Assembly: GCA_013203365.1 (NCBI GenBank)
Contig: JABMQG010000127.1
Coordinates: 1-7,867 of the forward strand
Reading direction: 5' to 3'
DNA length: 7,867 nt
Source: Planctomycetota bacterium
GTDB lineage: Bacteria > Planctomycetota > Phycisphaerae > SM23-33 > FEN-1343
The notes beneath the pieces were generated by a model. The model was not told where the DNA came from and searched no databases. It worked only from the letters and a program-made list of their open reading frames with translations. Positions within the stretch are counted from its first letter, which is position 1, and each line of letters opens with the position of its first letter. A program made the translations under genes and the position numbers. Below are positions 1-5,843 of the stretch, in pieces.

Positions 1-28
1 ATTATACATTCTCCATCCTTGGTGCCAG
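1..28 (-). promoter_or_regulatory. possible promoter or gene start at the window edge
   Basis: On the minus strand TATAAT (6-1) is preceded, 16 bases away, by CTGGCA (28-23), which matches four of six -35 positions. The same bases can also be read as AAGGA (20-16), six bases, then ATG (9-7), the start of a gene running off the window. The two readings cannot be separated here. Confidence 0.25.
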
Positions 29-62
29 GCCACGCCGGTGGCCCTTGCGATTACCGGTGGCC
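28..62. repeat. hairpin and 9-bp direct repeat after the last gene
   Basis: A perfect 6-bp inverted repeat, ggccac-gccg-gtggcc, spans 28-43. The 9-mer ccggtggcc occurs at 35-43 and again at 54-62, so either copy could pair with ggccac at 28-33. No U-run follows on the minus strand, so this is not a typical intrinsic terminator. It may weaken read-through or serve as a 3' structure. Confidence 0.4.
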
Positions 63-79
63 AATTTATCAGACAGCAT

Positions 80-1114
80 CTAGCTCGGCAGTAAAAGAAT
101 CTTTCCCTGCGTGCCATCGAGTGCCTTTTCGAAGGCTTCGTGGCCTCGGATCAAGGGGTATCTGGCGGTGGCGATCCTGGCAAGTTTTTCGGGGTATTTG
201 AGTGCAAAGGCCTCGGTCCGGCCCCAGGTCTGCCAGATCCTGCGGCCAAAGTGTCCTTGTATGTGAAGCTCCTTGTGAACGATGTCCCTGAGGCCGTCGA
301 TCGTTATCGGCACGTGCGGGTTACCGATCATCACCAGGTGGCCGCAGGTGCGGGTGTAACGTATTGAATCAATGATCGCATCGACGCTGCCCGAACAGTC
401 GATTACTACCTCGACCCCGATCCCGTCGGTCAATTCCAGGATAGCCCGGACGGGGTCTTCGGCACCGGGGTCGATGGCGACATCGGCTCCGACTTCAAGG
501 GCCAGCTTGCGGCGACCAGGACACGGTTCGATTACAATAATGTTTTGGGCGCCGCGAGTCGAGGCCACCGCCGCTACCATCTGACCGATCGGGCCCGCAC
601 CGATGATTGCCACCGGCTGATCTTGAAGATCGACTGCCTCGGCCCCTCGCATCGCGACCCCCAACGGCTCCATCATCGCGGCCAACTCCAGGGGCACGTC
701 CGATTCGATTTTCCAGACGGCCCTTTCGTTGATAAGACCGAACTCGCTGAAACAGCCGTTGACGTTGTGCCCGAATAACACCATGTTCGAGCATACGTGC
801 GAGCGGTCGTTCCGGCAGTACCAGCACTTACCGCACGAGATGTGGGTTTCCGCGCTGATGCGATCGCCGGGTTTGAATGCCTCGACCCCCTTGCCCACCG
901 CAACCACGGTTCCGGACATTTCATGGCCCAGGACAACGGGCAAAGGCTTTACCGTTCCAGGCGCCCAGTTGTCCCATCGGTACATCGTCAAGTCCGACCC
1001 GCAAATTGCCGCGGCCCCGAGAGAGTAAACCACTTCATGCGCTCCGGGTGAAGGTTCTTTCATGTCGATGATTTCAATGCCTGCTTCAGGCCTTGTTTTC
1101 GCTATCGCTTTCAC
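80..1114 (-). CDS. zinc-dependent dehydrogenase resembling L-threonine 3-dehydrogenase
   Basis: This 344-residue medium-chain zinc dehydrogenase aligns by eye along its length with L-threonine 3-dehydrogenase (Tdh, 341 residues). Shared segments are MKAIAKTRPEAG, AICGSD with Cys38, YRWDNW at 45-50, GHE with His64 and Glu65, ETHISCGKC with His91 (the counterpart of E. coli Tdh His90), NGCFSEF and the late FGRRIWQTW. Structural-zinc cysteines are 94, 97, 100 and 108. The metal-site acid is Glu149 in MMEPLG, the Rossmann motif is GAGPIG at 172-177, and acidic Glu196 favours NAD+. The GTG start at 1114 has GAGG 10 bases upstream and gives the Tdh-like N-terminus. Tdh is usually paired with a 2-amino-3-ketobutyrate CoA ligase gene (kbl), which is not seen here. 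The gene instead trails a sugar-oxidation operon, so it may act on threonine or on a sugar acid or polyol. Family assignment is secure, substrate is not. Confidence 0.85.
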   Translation of the reverse strand: MKAIAKTRPEAGIEIIDMKEPSPGAHEVVYSLGAAAICGSDLTMYRWDNWAPGTVKPLPVVLGHEMSGTVVAVGKGVEAFKPGDRISAETHISCGKCWYCRNDRSHVCSNMVLFGHNVNGCFSEFGLINERAVWKIESDVPLELAAMMEPLGVAMRGAEAVDLQDQPVAIIGAGPIGQMVAAVASTRGAQNIIVIEPCPGRRKLALEVGADVAIDPGAEDPVRAILELTDGIGVEVVIDCSGSVDAIIDSIRYTRTCGHLVMIGNPHVPITIDGLRDIVHKELHIQGHFGRRIWQTWGRTEAFALKYPEKLARIATARYPLIRGHEAFEKALDGTQGKILLLPS

Positions 1115-1198
1115 GCTTGTGGATCCTCAATGTTCCAGGTTCTTGTTCAGGAAGCACGTCAGTAAAGTTTTTTTTACAATGCGCCTGATCCCCTTTTT
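1115..1198 (-). other. AT-rich spacer between the two zinc dehydrogenase genes
   Basis: This gap of 84 bases holds a T8 tract at 1168-1175. A T7 run at 1194-1200 overlaps the stop of the upstream gene. On the transcribed minus strand these are A-runs, so they do not form an intrinsic terminator for the operon. No good promoter hexamers are seen. A GAGG SD at 1125-1128 lies 10 bases before the GTG of the next gene. Confidence 0.5.
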
Positions 1199-2215
1199 TT
1201 ATTGGTCGAAATCCACAAGAATTCTGGTAATCGCGGCGGGGTCGGCGTTCCATTGGGCAAGGGCCTGGCCGGCGCGGGCAAACGGAACGACCAATGAAAT
1301 AACGTCATCGACGGGGAACCGGCCTTGCTCTAGCATGCGGATAACGGCTGGGAACTCTTCGAGTGCGTTGCGCGAACCCAAAATGTTCAGCTCCTTCTGC
1401 ACGAACAGGTTGGTCGGCAGGTCGACCGCCGACTTGACGTAGCCGATGTAGACGACCCGCCCGGTGAATGCGACTTCCTCGATGGCGGCCTTGAAAGTGG
1501 TCGGCAACCCGACCGCCTCGATCACAACGTCCGGGCCGTCCGGTGCTATCTCTCGCAGGGCCTCGTGCAGCGACTGATGGGAAGAATTGACGGCGTGCTT
1601 GGCGCCGGCTCGCTGGGCGATTGCGAGCTTGCCGTCGTCTATGTCGATGGCCACCACCGTCGCATCCCGGAAGGCTGCTCCCGCGACGGCGCCCAGGCCC
1701 ACCGCCCCGCAGCCGAAGATGGCCACCACGTCCGACTGGTTCACCCTGCCGCGTTCGACGGCGTGGAAGCCCACGGACAGCGGCTCCACAAGGGCCAGCT
1801 CTCTCAGCGACAGCTTCTGCGAACCGTAGAGCTTTCGCCATGGCACCGTGATGTATTCGGCCATTGCCCCGTCGCGTTGAACACCCAACGTCTGGTTGAA
1901 CTGGCATGCGTTGGGCCGGCCTCGGCGACAGGAAGCACATTTCCCGCAACTGGTGTATGGCGAGATGGTAACGTTCGCACCCGCCGGAAACTGCGACCCG
2001 GCCGCCGCCGCCGGCCGTTCGACGGTCGCGGCAACCTCGTGGCCGGGTATTCGCGGCAAGGCCACCATGGGGTTATTTCCGCGAAAGGTGTTCAGGTCGG
2101 ACCCGCAGTAGCCTACCCTGCGGACACGCAGCAGTGCCTCCTCGGAAGAGGGGGTCGGTTTTTCACTCTGACGTATCTCGGTGCTAAGCGGGGCTGTAAT
2201 GAACAGGGATTTCAT
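1199..2215 (-). CDS. zinc-dependent alcohol dehydrogenase, L-galactonate dehydrogenase/RspB-like
   Basis: This is a 338-residue medium-chain dehydrogenase/reductase. The catalytic domain shows GYCGSD with Cys37, the GHE motif with His59 and Glu60, the structural-zinc cysteines 90, 93, 96 and 104 (SCGKCASC, then PNAC), and Glu144 in ALVEPLS. The Rossmann domain has GCGAVG at 168-173 and an acidic residue, Asp191, at the end of the second strand, favouring NAD+. The N-terminus MKSLFITAP, the FRGNNP segment and the QKELNILGSRNALEEFP segment resemble the RspB / L-galactonate 5-dehydrogenase (LgoD) group more than sorbitol or alcohol dehydrogenases. This comparison is from memory. ATG at 2215 lies 10 bases after the amidohydrolase stop with a weak AAAGA-type SD. 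The 40-codon upstream extension is rejected because it overlaps the amidohydrolase. The likely role is oxidation of the aldonate made by the lactonase. Confidence 0.85.
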   Translation of the reverse strand: MKSLFITAPLSTEIRQSEKPTPSSEEALLRVRRVGYCGSDLNTFRGNNPMVALPRIPGHEVAATVERPAAAAGSQFPAGANVTISPYTSCGKCASCRRGRPNACQFNQTLGVQRDGAMAEYITVPWRKLYGSQKLSLRELALVEPLSVGFHAVERGRVNQSDVVAIFGCGAVGLGAVAGAAFRDATVVAIDIDDGKLAIAQRAGAKHAVNSSHQSLHEALREIAPDGPDVVIEAVGLPTTFKAAIEEVAFTGRVVYIGYVKSAVDLPTNLFVQKELNILGSRNALEEFPAVIRMLEQGRFPVDDVISLVVPFARAGQALAQWNADPAAITRILVDFDQ

Positions 2216-2225
2216 TGGTTGTCTT

Positions 2226-3053
2226 TCACAAACGATATGCTCGAATGGCGGTTTCGCCAAGCACCTGCTTCTGCTCGGCAGGTGAGAGCGTGGAGATAAA
2301 ATCGGTGACGATACTGAACCATCTTTTGTATTCACAGGCCAGCAGGCATACAGGCCAGTCCGAGCCGAACATGATCCTGTTCGCCCCGAACGCTTCCAAA
2401 ACCACTTCCACGTAGGGCCGCAGTTGATCCGGCGTCCACGAGCGGTGATTTGCCTCGGTGACTAGGCCGGAGAGCTTGCAGTAGACGTTTTCCCGCCTGG
2501 CCAGCACCTGGATGTTCTCCCGCCAGGGGTCCAAGACGTTGTGGCGGATTTCTGGTTTTGCGACATGGTCAAGCACAAAGACCTGCTGAGGATGTTTGTC
2601 CACGAACTTGATGGTCTGAGGCAGATGGCGCTCGAAGATCAGGACGTCATAAACCAGGTCAAACCGCCTCAAAGCGGCGATGCCTTTGTTGAAGTCGCCG
2701 CGCAACATGTAGTTCTCATCGGCCTCGTCCTGAAGAACGTGCCGGACGGCCTTGAGCTTCGAATTCGAGGCGAACTGGGCCAGGCTGTCGCTTACCGTCG
2801 GGCAGATCAACGGCACCCAGCCGACAACGCCGCGAATGAAGTCGTTCTCATCCGCCATCTCCAGCAGGCACCGGGTTTCCTCTATTGTCTGCCTGGCTTG
2901 GACGCTGACTACGGCGTCGATGCCGACGGCGTCAATCAGGGCCTTCAGATCGCCCGGAAGGAAATCCCGGCGAATCGCATTCATGGATTCATCAATCCAT
3001 CCGTATTCGGCCGGGCTGTACTTCCAGAAATGGTGGTGGGCGTCGATCTTCAT
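2226..3053 (-). CDS. amidohydrolase of the L-fuconolactonase-like family (COG3618)
   Basis: This 275-residue protein is a TIM-barrel hydrolase predicted to open a sugar lactone to the aldonate. It starts with the family hallmark IDAHHHFWKYSPAEYGWI. The HxH pair (His6, His8) lies on the first strand. Other matching segments are GVVGWVPL at 75-82, KAVRHVLQDE at 101-110 with Arg104 and His105, VLDHVAKP with His163, CKLSGLVTEA at 192-201 and MFGSDWPVC with Asp232 at 228-236. The length is typical (about 275-290). Characterised relatives include L-fucono-1,5-lactonase and L-rhamnono-lactonase, and the broader family also holds 2-pyrone-4,6-dicarboxylate lactonase. Its coupling to the aldo/keto reductase by TAATG fits a dehydrogenase-lactonase pair acting in sequence. 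The lactone substrate (L-galactono- or L-fucono-) is inference. The zinc dehydrogenase follows after 10 bases. Confidence 0.85.
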   Translation of the reverse strand: MKIDAHHHFWKYSPAEYGWIDESMNAIRRDFLPGDLKALIDAVGIDAVVSVQARQTIEETRCLLEMADENDFIRGVVGWVPLICPTVSDSLAQFASNSKLKAVRHVLQDEADENYMLRGDFNKGIAALRRFDLVYDVLIFERHLPQTIKFVDKHPQQVFVLDHVAKPEIRHNVLDPWRENIQVLARRENVYCKLSGLVTEANHRSWTPDQLRPYVEVVLEAFGANRIMFGSDWPVCLLACEYKRWFSIVTDFISTLSPAEQKQVLGETAIRAYRL

Positions 3054-3066
3054 TATGGCCTCTCCC
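3051..3066 (-). promoter_or_regulatory. SD site and TAATG stop/start overlap
   Basis: GGGAGAGG (3066-3059) in the last codons of the aldo/keto reductase precedes TAATG (3055-3051), where the stop TAA shares its last base with the next ATG. The SD is 5 bases from the ATG. This fixes the amidohydrolase start, rejecting an 83-codon upstream extension, and implies translational coupling. Confidence 0.8.
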
Positions 3067-4030
3067 GCCAGTTCTGGTCGTTGTTCTCGGGCCGGCCCTG
3101 CATCCACATGAGGTTCTTGACGGGCTTGATAATGGCCTCGATTTGCCGAAGCAGCTCGGGATTGTTTTCCATTTCCAGCACCTTGAGGTTGGCCTGGACG
3201 TGTCGCAGTTTGCTCATGCCCACCAGCGTCGTCGACACGAACGGGTGGTCCAGGCAGAACCTCAGTGCCACGTCGGCCACGTCTGCGCCGGCCTGCTTGC
3301 ACGCGGCGACCACCTCGCGGGCCGCTTCAAGGATGTTCTGCCCGGCCGGGTGCCAGGGGGGCGGGCCCTTTTCCGTCAGGATCCGCATGTGCAGCGGAGA
3401 GCCGTTGATCAGGCCGATGTTCTTTTCCCTGCACAGCGGTGTGAGCACGTCGTCCAAGTCCGAAACCATCAGGTTGAATCGGCAGAACGTCAGGATCGTG
3501 TCCACCTGCGCGCATGAGGCGACGTATCGAAGCATCTTCAACGGCAGGCCGGTAATACCCACGAACCGCACCTTGCCCTTTTCTCTAAGCTTGTGCAGGG
3601 CGGGTATGGTCTCATGGACGATTGTATCCGGATCGGCGACGTACTCGATGTCGTGGATCTGGAGCAGGTCCACGTAATCGGTCCGAAGCCTCAGTAGCGA
3701 TTCATCGATGCTTGCGGTAACCCTGGCGGCGGAATAGTCGCAGCTTTCCAGCTCCGGACCGTATCGGCCGCACTTGGTGGCGAGGAATATCTTGTCCCGC
3801 TTGCCCTCCAGGGCCTTGCCGAGTCGCGTCTCGGCGAGCGTGCGACCGTAATAGGGCGAGACGTCGAAGTAGTTGATTCCGTTGTCTATCGCACAGTGAA
3901 CCGCTCTGACGCCCTCGGCTTCCTCGATCTGCCCGAATTCGTTGCCCAGAGGCGAGGCTCCGTAGCCGATGACGGAGACCTTCATATTCGTTCTGCCCAG
4001 GATTTTGTACTGCACTTTGTACACTCCCAT
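3053..4030 (-). CDS. aldo/keto reductase, L-galactose/L-fucose (D-threo-aldose) dehydrogenase type
   Basis: This is a 325-residue NAD(P)-dependent (beta/alpha)8-barrel oxidoreductase, predicted to be cytoplasmic. The N-terminus (YKILGRTNMKVSVIGYGASPLG) matches the aldo/keto reductase pattern and most resembles the L-galactose dehydrogenase / D-threo-aldose 1-dehydrogenase group, which oxidises C1 of L-galactose, L-fucose or D-arabinose to the lactone. The catalytic tetrad is visible: Asp56 and Tyr61 in FDVSPYYG, Lys86 in ATKCGRYG and His126 in LLQIHDIEY. The C-terminal cofactor region includes TTLVGMS. I chose ATG at 4030, which gives the usual short lead before the first strand. A GTG at 4045 with GGAAG nearby is possible, and ATG at 3985 would cut into the first strand. 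The gene opens the operon and its stop overlaps the amidohydrolase start (TAATG). The exact sugar is inferred from the family and the neighbours. Confidence 0.85.
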   Translation of the reverse strand: MGVYKVQYKILGRTNMKVSVIGYGASPLGNEFGQIEEAEGVRAVHCAIDNGINYFDVSPYYGRTLAETRLGKALEGKRDKIFLATKCGRYGPELESCDYSAARVTASIDESLLRLRTDYVDLLQIHDIEYVADPDTIVHETIPALHKLREKGKVRFVGITGLPLKMLRYVASCAQVDTILTFCRFNLMVSDLDDVLTPLCREKNIGLINGSPLHMRILTEKGPPPWHPAGQNILEAAREVVAACKQAGADVADVALRFCLDHPFVSTTLVGMSKLRHVQANLKVLEMENNPELLRQIEAIIKPVKNLMWMQGRPENNDQNWRERP

Positions 4031-4076
4031 CACTGCGGATTTCACTTCCGCCGTTTGATGCAGGGTTGAGAAAAGC

Positions 4077-4098
4077 CTGTGATTACAGCGTCAGACGC
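4077..4098. promoter_or_regulatory. paired palindromes at the predicted transcription start (candidate operator)
   Basis: Two perfect inverted repeats adjoin just downstream of the -10 box: GCGTC-A-GACGC at 4088-4098 and CTGT-GATT-ACAG at 4077-4088, sharing one base. Their position over the predicted +1 and early leader is typical for a repressor operator. No regulator gene is in the window, so the binding protein is unknown. Confidence 0.4.
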
Positions 4099-4104
4099 CG
4101 CCCC

Positions 4105-4132
4105 ATTATACAGAAGCCGTCCGTGGCGTCCA
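4105..4132 (-). promoter_or_regulatory. candidate sigma70-type promoter of the sugar-oxidation operon
   Basis: On the minus strand, TATAAT (4110-4105) is a perfect -10 hexamer. TGGACG (4132-4127) matches four of six -35 positions, with 16 bases between them. Transcription would start near 4098, giving a leader of about 70 bases before the aldo/keto reductase ATG. The site lies between mreD and the functionally unrelated operon, where a promoter is expected. The prediction rests on consensus match only. Confidence 0.55.
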
Positions 4133-4179
4133 TGGAATCCGAGTGTTTTCGGCGTGTTACCCTCGTGCCCTTACGACCT

Positions 4180-4710
4180 TCATCGACCCTGGTTACGTTG
4201 GGCTACGATCTGCCGATTCAGACGCCGAAGCAGACGCAGTAACAGCGGCGCAAAGACGGCGGTGCATACGGCCAGCAACAGCACTTGAATCATCTCCCGC
4301 CAGAGCATAACGGCAGTGGCCCGCACGTACAGATTGACGAACAACCTCGCCGGCACATGTCCCAGCAGACAGAACGCAAGGGTCGTCAGGGCCTGGGAAA
4401 GTGGATTGTCCGCAAACACGGCCGAGCGAACCTGGAATATCGCCCACGCTGCGATGGCGAAACAACATGCGTACAGGCCGATCGGCTCGCAGACGGATGA
4501 CAGGTCGATCAGCAGGCCCAGGACCCATCCGGCGAGCATTGCGTCGGTGGCCATTCGCACCCGCAAGGTGACTAGCACGGCCACTATGGCCAGAAAATCG
4601 ACGCTGAGTGACAGCCCGGTGGCGCCCACGCCAACCCGCAATACCGCCCCGACGGATATCTGCGCGATGAGTGCCAATACGGCCAAAGGTATGAACACAA
4701 GCCATCGCAA
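4180..4710 (-). CDS. mreD: rod shape-determining protein MreD
   Basis: MreD is a small polytopic inner-membrane protein that binds MreC and helps assemble the elongasome. The product has 176 residues, the family's usual size, and is strongly hydrophobic. Membrane segments can be placed at about 3-24, 36-50, 58-71, 78-95, 105-122 and 138-158, followed by a basic cytoplasmic tail (LLRRLNRQIVAQRNQGR). The family signature region reads GWVLGLLIDL at 61-70 followed by PIGLYA at 76-81, matching the conserved G-GLL-D and GLYA pattern. The upstream VDFL at 37-40 corresponds to the common PDLL-type motif with the Pro replaced. Translation starts at TTG with a strong SD, 6 bases after the mreC stop. 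The usual next genes for PBP2 and RodA are absent. The following gene is an unrelated aldo/keto reductase with its own promoter. Confidence 0.9.
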   Translation of the reverse strand: MRWLVFIPLAVLALIAQISVGAVLRVGVGATGLSLSVDFLAIVAVLVTLRVRMATDAMLAGWVLGLLIDLSSVCEPIGLYACCFAIAAWAIFQVRSAVFADNPLSQALTTLAFCLLGHVPARLFVNLYVRATAVMLWREMIQVLLLAVCTAVFAPLLLRLLRRLNRQIVAQRNQGR

Positions 4711-4716
4711 AGCTGT

Positions 4717-5739
4717 TTAACCTCCCCTGACCAATGGAACCACAACGTACACTTCGCGGAGCAATTCAAGCTCGGCCGCGGGCTTCACTTCGAGCGTGAC
4801 GTGCTTGGGATTGTCGGGCACTACACGCACAGCCGAGACGGTTCCGATGAATATGCCCACGGGCAGCCTGGCGTCGAGGCCCATGGTAACGACATAGTCG
4901 CCGACCTCCAGACCTTGCTGGCCCGGGACGGCAGTGGAGACCATCCTTTCCAGATCGCCGGTGAGATTCACCGGAATCATCGCATCGTCCGGGCCGAGCG
5001 GGCGCGTCACGGGAACCACTTTGTCGCCGACCACCTCGTCGACGACGATCTTGCGCTGTTTCCGCGGGTCGTAAACACGTTTGACGAAGGCCTGGACATG
5101 GAAGTCGGGATCGGTCAGAAGTTGCAGCTGCGCGGTCCAGGCGCCGCTGGCGACGATCTGACCAACCATCGCGGCGCCGCTGAGGACGGCACGCGGCGCA
5201 CCGGGTATGGCCGTTGGTCGATTTGTCAGCAGCGACCGGGTGGTTACGAATTGGCCTTTGCCCACCCTTTTCCCAGTCCGTACCCGACTGACGCGCTGGT
5301 AGGGGGTTGGGCCATAAGCGATTACCGTTGCGGGGATCAGCATACATGGGAAGTCGTCTTCAAACGCCTGCCGCCATCGGCCCATCTCGGCGAGTTGCTG
5401 TTGCTGCTCGGCGTATTGCTGCTGGTAGAAGACGACCTGTCGTCTGAGGGTGTCATCCACGTATCGCATCAGCTCGCGACGCATCGCCTCATTGTCGGCC
5501 AGCAGTCGGCGTGCCGTCTCGTCGTCTAAGGGGGCGCCCAGCAGGTCCCGCACGTTGCACCTGATGCCGCCGGCGGCGTAGGTTAGCCCGTGACTGAGCG
5601 GCGCAAGCAGTGGCGCCAGGGTCTCTCGCGGCCAGCCGAACCCCTCGCGCCAGGTTAAGCAGGAAATAACCGAAACGGCCATCAGACCTGCCAACACCTG
5701 TTGCCTCGAAACCTTGCGCATCCGCCTCATGGCACCCAT
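4717..5739 (-). CDS. mreC: rod shape-determining protein MreC
   Basis: MreC is a bitopic inner-membrane protein whose periplasmic beta domains organise the elongasome (MreB, MreD, RodA, PBP2). This 340-residue product has a basic N-terminus (residues 1-12), one membrane span at about 14-30, a coiled coil at about 73-125 with a Gln-rich stretch (QQQYAEQQQQ, 106-115), and two beta domains at about 135-335. Recognisable family segments are MVGQIV near 191, QLQLLTDPDF at 205-213, VGDYVVTMGL at 279-288 and LPVGIFIGTV at 292-301. It is divergent: between about 221 and 260 it carries a charged stretch instead of the usual short linker. Start choice is uncertain. ATG at 5739 has only a weak GGTCGG-like SD, and in-frame ATGs at 5730 and 5721 are alternatives. 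The stop lies 6 bases before mreD. Confidence 0.9.
   Translation of the reverse strand: MGAMRRMRKVSRQQVLAGLMAVSVISCLTWREGFGWPRETLAPLLAPLSHGLTYAAGGIRCNVRDLLGAPLDDETARRLLADNEAMRRELMRYVDDTLRRQVVFYQQQYAEQQQQLAEMGRWRQAFEDDFPCMLIPATVIAYGPTPYQRVSRVRTGKRVGKGQFVTTRSLLTNRPTAIPGAPRAVLSGAAMVGQIVASGAWTAQLQLLTDPDFHVQAFVKRVYDPRKQRKIVVDEVVGDKVVPVTRPLGPDDAMIPVNLTGDLERMVSTAVPGQQGLEVGDYVVTMGLDARLPVGIFIGTVSAVRVVPDNPKHVTLEVKPAAELELLREVYVVVPLVRGG
4721..4727 (-). promoter_or_regulatory. Shine-Dalgarno site for mreD within the mreC end
   Basis: GGGGAGG lies in the last codons of mreC, 10 bases before the TTG at 4710-4708. It is the strongest SD in the mre cluster and supports use of the TTG start, for which no in-frame ATG alternative exists nearby. 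Confidence 0.75.
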
Positions 5740-5843
5740 GTTAACCGACCGACCGCGCCGACGGGAATTGGAAAGTCTTACCTATAGAGCGGAATTGACG
5801 AAACAGAATCGAAGCGAATGCCGCTTGCCCTGACAACTCGTTT
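5740..5843 (-). other. mreB-mreC spacer
   Basis: This gap of 104 bases contains a 5-bp inverted repeat, aagcg/cgctt, at 5812-5826 with a 5-base loop, just past the mreB stop. No U-run follows on the transcribed strand, so it is not a classic terminator. A weak TATAGG-like element can be read at about 5781-5786 without a good -35. I cannot support a promoter here, and cotranscription of mreB and mreC is the simplest reading. Confidence 0.3.

Noticed and set aside
1168..1200. T8 and T7 tracts as an intrinsic terminator
   Set aside because: They are U-runs only on the plus strand, where there is no gene and no GC-rich stem before them. On the coding strand they are A-runs.
1565..2299. 244-codon plus-strand open frame
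   Set aside because: It is antisense to the zinc dehydrogenase, its translation is low-complexity and rich in R, H, G and P, and no motif is seen.
2226..3302. 83-residue N-terminal extension of the amidohydrolase
   Set aside because: The extra part is Arg/Gly/Gln-rich, overlaps the reductase gene by about 250 bases and precedes the family N-terminus IDAHHHFW. The ATG at 3053 has a strong SD.
2541..3677. 378-codon plus-strand open frame
   Set aside because: It lies antisense across the amidohydrolase and aldo/keto reductase genes, whose motifs and SD sites are clear. Its translation has no recognisable domain, so it is a by-product of GC-rich coding on the other strand.
4139..4152. Inverted repeat ccga-N6-tcgg after mreD as a terminator
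   Set aside because: The stem has only four pairs and no U-run follows on the minus strand, so separation of mreD from the sugar operon by a terminator is unproven.
5106..5424. CAG/CTG-like repeats within mreC as a microsatellite
   Set aside because: The Gln codons are mixed and interrupted. They are explained by the Gln-rich coiled coil and do not form a regular nucleotide repeat.
4801..5529. 242-codon plus-strand open frame
   Set aside because: It is antisense to mreC. Its Leu-rich stretch is the reverse of the MreC Gln-rich coiled coil.
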